Positions 6,733 to 10,106 of a stretch of 10,106 nt of DNA are shown one piece after another. Every line of letters begins with the position of its first letter. Within the stretch, counting starts at the first letter, position 1. Under the pieces are notes generated by a model that was given only the letters and a program-made list of their open reading frames with translations, was not told the origin of the DNA and did not search any database. The DNA is taken from assembly GCA_964374095.1 (NCBI GenBank), contig CAYJXJ010000171.1, positions 1 through 10,106 of the forward strand, in the 5' to 3' direction. The position numbers were made by a program, and so were the translations under genes. The stretch comes from CAYJXJ01 sp964374095 (lineage in GTDB: Bacteria > Elusimicrobiota > Elusimicrobia > UBA1565 > UBA9628).

Positions 6733-7038
6733 ATGATCCGCAGGCTCAAGAAATGGTGGGTGAGGATCCGCTGGCTCGTCTATCCGGCCGCGGTGCTGGG
6801 GGTGGTCCACTCGAGTCCTTCGTATTCTCGCCCTCAAGCGGCAGGAAAGAGTTTGCGCCCAGTCATGACACAAGAATCGACGCGTTCTTGTCAGCCGAAG
6901 TCATTCTCACGGAATCACCCGGCTAACGCGCCAGGGGGTAAACCGACGCCGCCGCTGAAACGGCCAGGGTCTTTGCGTCTTGGTCTCGAGCCCATTCTCG
7001 AAAAGGGCGAGCATGACGCGGGGGTCGCCCGGCCTTGA
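6733..7038 (+). CDS. Weak ORF with one membrane segment
   Basis: From ATG 6733 the product begins MIRRLKKWWVRIRWLVYPAA, positively charged and then hydrophobic as in a membrane anchor, but the rest is Pro/Arg/Ser-rich and looks non-coding. Its 3' part overlaps the minus-strand DUF1223 remnant, which is the better-supported reading there. Only the first 30 codons are plausible. Confidence 0.15.
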   Translation: MIRRLKKWWVRIRWLVYPAAVLGVVHSSPSYSRPQAAGKSLRPVMTQESTRSCQPKSFSRNHPANAPGGKPTPPLKRPGSLRLGLEPILEKGEHDAGVARP

Positions 7039-7275
7039 GCCCTCGACCGTGACGGACAGCTTGACGCGCGCGGAGGGCGCGGACTCGATCCGTATCTTGG
7101 CGTCGGAAACAGCCGCCTGCGATTCTCCCACCGCCTCGGCGAGCCGGCCGCCGTCCGAGCCGACCAAGGCTTTGCGGCCGGCGACCACGATCTGCGGAGT
7201 GTAGACGCCCACGCCGATCGCCGCCGCGTAGCGCCGCTGGCGGTCCGTGCGAGAAGGCTCGGGCCATCGAGGGTC
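6907..7275 (-). pseudogene. DUF1223-type secreted protein, truncated remnant
   Basis: A minus-strand frame open from 7275 (TAA at 7278-7276) reads WPEPSRTDRQRRYAAAIG, then GVYTPQIVVAGRKALVGSD and LAEAV. RQ..Y....G..VYTPQ.VV.G....VGSD is the recognisable centre of the DUF1223 family, exported thioredoxin-fold-like proteins of about 230-260 residues. The family's N-terminal part, with its signal peptide and CxxC site, is missing: no such segment appears in any minus-strand frame up to 7490. The C-terminus after LALFENGLETKT becomes basic and unlike the family. No proper start codon exists for the homologous part except GTG 7212. I read it as a decayed remnant cut at both ends. Confidence 0.65.
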
Positions 7276-7371
7276 TTAGCGGTTGGGCCGGGAAGCCGTC
7301 AAAGTCTAGTAACCGATCTTGTTACCAATTCACCGGGATCGCGCTCCCCGCCGTTATAGACCCAATGCGGC

Positions 7372-7404
7372 GGGCGCCTTTCCCAATAGGCCCATGGGGC
7401 GCCC
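7372..7404. repeat. Long imperfect hairpin upstream of the lysyl oxidase gene
   Basis: GGGCGC (7372-7377) pairs with GCGCCC (7399-7404), and, after an internal bulge, CCCA (7382-7385) pairs with TGGG (7395-7398). The structure lies about 90 bases before the ATG and just before a -10-like TTAGAAT. It could terminate leftover transcription from the remnant region or act as a regulatory element; no T run follows on either strand. Confidence 0.4.
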
Positions 7405-7416
7405 ACCCGTAGGCGT

Positions 7417-7422
7417 TAGAAT
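7417..7422 (+). promoter_or_regulatory. Tentative -10 box for the lysyl oxidase operon
   Basis: TAGAAT, in the context GCGTTAGAATCTG, is the best -10-like hexamer before the operon, 72 bases upstream of ATG 7495. No matching -35 is visible. A TATAAA at 7490-7495 is too close to the ATG to serve unless translation starts elsewhere. Confidence 0.25.
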
Positions 7423-7494
7423 CTGTTTGGGGAGACAACCGGATGATTCCAGGCCCGGGAACCCGATGTACGGGCAATGGGCGCGGGATTATAA

Positions 7495-8211
7495 ATGAAA
7501 ATAAAAACTCTCATCGCCGGAATATCTCTGCTTGTTTTGGCGGGCCAAGGCTTTAGCCAGATCTGCGACTTTGACGGTCGCTTGAAAAAATCAAGCGCCA
7601 TCGGCGGGTTTTTGGATGGGGTCAAGAAGGCTCTGGGGATGCCCCAGGATCTGCCGGACCTGGCGCCGGATGCCGAAGCCATGGCTCAAAGCCTGGAAGT
7701 GTCCCGGCGCCGTTTTGAGCCCTCGGACTGCGCGGTGGCGGAAGGCTGCGTGGATGCCCCAGGCGAAAGAGTCCTCCTCAAATTCGACGCCGCGATCTTG
7801 AACCTGGGCAAGGCGGACCTCGTGGTCGGTGACCCGGGGCGGCGGCCCGACCTTTTCGTCTTTAGCCCCTGCCACAACCACTACCACCTCCCCCACATCA
7901 CGGAGTTGGCCCTGCTCAGCAAGGAAGGCGAGACCGTCCTCCGCAAGCGCAAGCACGCCTTCTGCCTCTTGGACATCCGGGACCTCCGGCGGCAAGGCCG
8001 GCCCCGGCGCTACACCTGCTCAAACCAGGGCATCTCCGCGGGCTGGGCGGATGTCTACGCCAAAAGTCTTCCCTGCCAGTGGCTGGATGTGACGGGGGTG
8101 CCTCCCGGAGACTATGTCCTGGAGATGGCGGTCAACCCTGACGGAAAATTTGCCGAGAGCAGCCGCGCCAACAACGTCGCGCGTGTGCCGGTGCATCTGC
8201 CGCAAATTTAA
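7495..8211 (+). CDS. Bacterial lysyl oxidase, exported (238 aa)
   Basis: Lysyl oxidases are copper amine oxidases that oxidise the epsilon-amine of peptidyl lysine to an aldehyde, using a self-made lysine tyrosylquinone (LTQ) cofactor. The copper site CHNHYH is intact (H127, H129, H131). RKHAFCLLD (152-160) aligns with the vertebrate HKASFCLED, placing the LTQ lysine at K153. GISAGWADVYAKSLPCQWLDVT (179-200) places the LTQ tyrosine at Y188. The family's PG.Y.L...VNP....ES..NN ending is also present (204-227). Paired cysteines C79/C85 match the C-x5-C of animal enzymes, and C126, C157, C175 and C194 are further disulfide candidates. A signal peptide (MKIKTLIAGISLLVLAGQGFS) precedes the domain, so it acts outside the cytoplasm. 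It ends soon after the NN motif, lacking the C-terminal stretch of animal enzymes. ATG 7495 is the only possible start, as TAA directly precedes it in frame. First gene of the operon. Confidence 0.93.
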   Translation: MKIKTLIAGISLLVLAGQGFSQICDFDGRLKKSSAIGGFLDGVKKALGMPQDLPDLAPDAEAMAQSLEVSRRRFEPSDCAVAEGCVDAPGERVLLKFDAAILNLGKADLVVGDPGRRPDLFVFSPCHNHYHLPHITELALLSKEGETVLRKRKHAFCLLDIRDLRRQGRPRRYTCSNQGISAGWADVYAKSLPCQWLDVTGVPPGDYVLEMAVNPDGKFAESSRANNVARVPVHLPQI

Positions 8212-8216
8212 GGAGG
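8211..8216 (+). promoter_or_regulatory. Strong ribosome binding site for the 516-aa gene
   Basis: AGGAGG overlaps the last base of the lysyl oxidase stop codon and sits 10 bases before ATG 8227. It fixes that start and marks the gene as the second of an operon. Confidence 0.75.
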
Positions 8217-8226
8217 TGCGAAAAGG

Positions 8227-9777
8227 ATGGATAAAAAATTGTTCCTGGCTTTGACGCTTCTGGGCGGCACGGCCTTCGCCCAAAACCGCGCCGCTGTGGA
8301 CTTCGACCGCGGTGTTGGTCTGCAGGCGCGGGAGTGGCTTGGAATGGCCAGGACCTTCCCGTCCCCTGTCGTCTCGAAGTTCGGGTCCCCGGTCCGAGCC
8401 CTGGTTGAGGGGTTCGCCGGGGCCGATGTCGCGCTCCTCAAGCCGGAAGCGGCGGCCGTAGCGCTCAGGCGCCTCAAAGGGTCCGGCGAGGCCATCCTGG
8501 TTGACTCGGATCTTAACTTCTTCCTCAACCCCCCGGAAAATGTCCCTGTCCCCATCACGCAAGAGTTGATCGAGGAGGCAGGCCGGGGGGTCCTCTCCGT
8601 CTACTGGAACAAGAAGTCACTTGGGGCCTACGCGATCCATCAGCATGTCTTCGATCAGGGCAAGATCGCGTTGCTCCATTACCGCGCCGATGAGAGCTTT
8701 ACTCCGGACTCTCACGGCAATGACTTCCTGAGGGCTCTGGGCCGCCTCGGGTCTCTGGCGCCTCCTCCGGACCGCCGGGAGTTCATCGGACACTTTTCGG
8801 CCCTGGCCAACCACCCCCACCTGGGACCACTGGCCCGGGAAATTTTGGAGAAGCTCATCCACGATCAGGTCACGATCGCCGGTCGCACAGAGGCAGCGCC
8901 CTTGCCGCCCTCGCTCATGGCCCCCGAATCAAACCTGCAGGAGCGGCTTAAGGCCCTGCGGGAGCTTCAGGATCACGGGACGTTCCGGGAGGACGCGGCC
9001 TGGGCCCTCCTGGTCCTGCTGGAGGCCTTAAAGAATCCCGACCCTGTCTTGCGCCGGGAGACGGCCGCCGCTTTAGAGGCGTTCAAAGAGAGCAGCCGGT
9101 CGGCGGGGACTCTCGCCGTCTTCGAAAGCGATCTGGAAACCTTAAGAGCGGGGCATATTCCTTCCGGGTTTCTCATGGAATTGGGGGCCAGCCGGTGGCA
9201 TGCCGTCGTTTCCTTCACAGGCAAGGCCCGGCCCTATCTCCGCCTGGTCCGCAGCGATGAGCCAGACCGCAGGGAATTGAAGTTCATGGATATGGAAGCG
9301 GGTATTGCGCTTGCCGGGATGGGCCGGGAAACGAAGGAATACCTTGTCCGCCTGGAGGCGAGATCGGGGCCGTCTCGCCTGGACCGCGAGGTTATCTTCT
9401 ATTCCGGAGGGAAAGAGGAGCTGCGCTTCCGTTACCGCGACCTGCTCGAGACGATCCACAAGAACAGCAAGAAACTCACGCCCCTGGGACCCAAATACGC
9501 CGTCTGGTTAGAGGCGGAGCCGGGTTCCCAAGAGGCAAGACAGTCCTTGTATGTCCTGATCCGCAGGTCCGATGGACGGTTCGTGGTCTGCGTGCTCCCC
9601 CTCCAGTTCTTCACGCCTGGAAAGCCGGTCCCGGTCTATATCGACGGCTTCGATTTGACGGTCGAGGTGGAGCCGTCCGGCAGGGTACGCATCTGGAATA
9701 CGGGGGAAAGTCCTAAAAACAGATTTGAGGCGCCCTATTTCGACTTGGAAGAAACGGAACACGGAGACAATTCATGA
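8227..9777 (+). CDS. Exported protein with helical-repeat and beta-rich parts (516 aa)
   Basis: A signal peptide (MDKKLFLALTLLGGTAFA, cleavage after residue 18) directs export. Residues 20-220 are mixed alpha/beta (AILVDSDLNFFLN, GVLSVYWNKKSLGAYAIHQ, KIALLHYRADESF). Residues 236-292 form paired amphipathic helices (LQERLKALRELQDHG, REDAAWALLVLLEALKN, VLRRETAAALEAFKES) like HEAT/ARM repeats. Residues 320-500 are beta-rich (SRWHAVVSFTG, EYLVRLEARSG, YAVWLEAEPGS, RFVVCVLPLQFFTPG, FDLTVEVEPSGRVRIW), possibly two sandwich domains. I recognise no family. It follows the lysyl oxidase by 15 bases behind an AGGAGG and overlaps the next gene by ATGA, so all three are co-translated. A role as partner or substrate of the oxidase is an inference from position only. 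Confidence 0.85.
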   Translation: MDKKLFLALTLLGGTAFAQNRAAVDFDRGVGLQAREWLGMARTFPSPVVSKFGSPVRALVEGFAGADVALLKPEAAAVALRRLKGSGEAILVDSDLNFFLNPPENVPVPITQELIEEAGRGVLSVYWNKKSLGAYAIHQHVFDQGKIALLHYRADESFTPDSHGNDFLRALGRLGSLAPPPDRREFIGHFSALANHPHLGPLAREILEKLIHDQVTIAGRTEAAPLPPSLMAPESNLQERLKALRELQDHGTFREDAAWALLVLLEALKNPDPVLRRETAAALEAFKESSRSAGTLAVFESDLETLRAGHIPSGFLMELGASRWHAVVSFTGKARPYLRLVRSDEPDRRELKFMDMEAGIALAGMGRETKEYLVRLEARSGPSRLDREVIFYSGGKEELRFRYRDLLETIHKNSKKLTPLGPKYAVWLEAEPGSQEARQSLYVLIRRSDGRFVVCVLPLQFFTPGKPVPVYIDGFDLTVEVEPSGRVRIWNTGESPKNRFEAPYFDLEETEHGDNS

Positions 9778-10106
9778 AAATTCAGACTCTCATCGCGGGA
9801 CATTTGGCGGCGGCTCTTCTGGCGGGGATTCTCATCCCCTGCCGCGCGGGGGCCCAAGAGTACGGCAATGCGGAGCTGATCCGGGTGCTGGGCGATCCTT
9901 CCAGCCCCAGCGCAGCCAAGGGAAAGGTGCTGGACCAATTCCTGCCCTTTCATCCTGATGACGCCTTGGCCCTGCTGCGCTTCGCGGGCCGGGAGCCGGA
10001 TCCGGATCTAAGGCTTCTGGCCGCCTACCGGCTTCATGGCATGATTTCCTACCTCGAGCCTTCCTCACCGTACCTCAACGCCGCCTTGGGCTTTGTCACG
10101 AACCCG
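9774..10106 (+). CDS. Exported helical-repeat protein, 5' part only (111+ aa)
   Basis: The ATG at 9774 overlaps the TGA of the 516-aa gene (ATGA), and the frame is open to the window end, so the 3' part is missing. A signal peptide runs to about residue 27 (MKIQTLIAGHLAAALLAG, then ILIPCRAGAQ, cleaved after AGA). LIPC is not a canonical lipobox because Pro precedes the Cys. The mature part (ELIRVLGDPSSPSAAKGKVL, DDALALLRFAGREPD, LRLLAAYRLHGMI) alternates short helices and turns as HEAT-like proteins do. The first nine residues and their DNA nearly match the lysyl oxidase leader (MKIKTLIAG), 23 of 27 bases identical. No function is assigned. Confidence 0.8.
   Translation, partial: MKIQTLIAGHLAAALLAGILIPCRAGAQEYGNAELIRVLGDPSSPSAAKGKVLDQFLPFHPDDALALLRFAGREPDPDLRLLAAYRLHGMISYLEPSSPYLNAALGFVTNP

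Noticed and set aside
7308..7325. GTAAC...GTTAC short inverted repeat
   Set aside because: Only 5 bp per arm with no clear promoter beside it; expected by chance.
7413..7422. GCGTTAGAAT resembling an integron core site
   Set aside because: No partner box or paired L boxes upstream; it reads better as a possible -10 region.
7443..7556. 37-codon ORF (MIPGPGTRCT...) with a GGGGAG before it, upstream of and overlapping the lysyl oxidase gene
   Set aside because: It could be an upstream ORF, but its product has no protein-like pattern and overlaps the signal peptide coding; chance is more likely.
1..10106. CRISPR array, tRNA, rRNA, insertion sequence or transposase
   Set aside because: No regularly spaced repeats, no T-loop-like GGTTCGAAT signal, and no transposase motifs were seen on either strand.

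Overview
The window reads as a scaffold fragment (one 10-N gap at 1291-1300) from a GC-rich, uncultured-type bacterium. Nearly every recognisable product in the right-hand 7.7 kb carries a signal peptide, and one large protein has amphipathic beta-strand stretches like an outer-membrane barrel, so a diderm (Gram-negative-type) host is likely. The caspase-like protein style and the -10 boxes placed directly against start codons fit lineages such as Elusimicrobiota, but this is an impression from memory and not a phylogenetic result.

Region 1 (about 1-2392, minus strand) is visibly poorer in G+C than the rest and looks like an acquired accessory block. It holds four tightly packed minus-strand genes: a short protein with a uracil-DNA-glycosylase-like opening motif (112 aa, probably truncated), a 245-aa unknown protein, a small protein split by the N gap, and a 243-aa protein with a C-terminal four-cysteine zinc ribbon. 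The first three start inside or on the stop of the gene before, and the last follows after about 15 bases. Downstream of the last gene (202-278) lie two neighbouring palindromes, one with a single bulged base and an adjacent GTTAGCC, faintly like an integron attC site; a 45-codon ORF follows.

Region 2 (2389-3139, minus strand) is a GC-rich, exported caspase-like (peptidase C14) gene with both catalytic residues present but broken twice: a frameshift plus apparent loss of the first caspase beta strand near 3001-3012, and a truncated 3' end exactly where the low-GC block begins. It is divergent from Region 3 (3341-6481, plus strand), a 1046-aa exported protein of unknown function with a beta-rich, barrel-like middle and a long helical C-terminal half. 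Both divergent genes have a -10-like hexamer 6-7 bases before the start codon, suggesting leaderless mRNAs.

Region 3b (6482-7494) has no convincing intact gene. It holds a short signal-peptide ORF, a weak membrane ORF, and a minus-strand remnant of a DUF1223-type secreted protein lacking its N-terminal CxxC part.

Region 4 (7495-10106, plus strand) is the clearest operon: a bacterial lysyl oxidase with all expected catalytic residues (His127/129/131 for copper, Lys153 and Tyr188 for the LTQ cofactor), a 516-aa exported protein with helical-repeat and beta-rich parts, and the start of a third exported helical protein running off the window. The second gene has a strong ribosome binding site and the third overlaps it by ATGA. 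The first and third share a near-identical leader (MKI-x-TLIAG). The most interesting content is this lysyl oxidase operon, followed by the uncharacterised low-GC operon beside the broken caspase gene.
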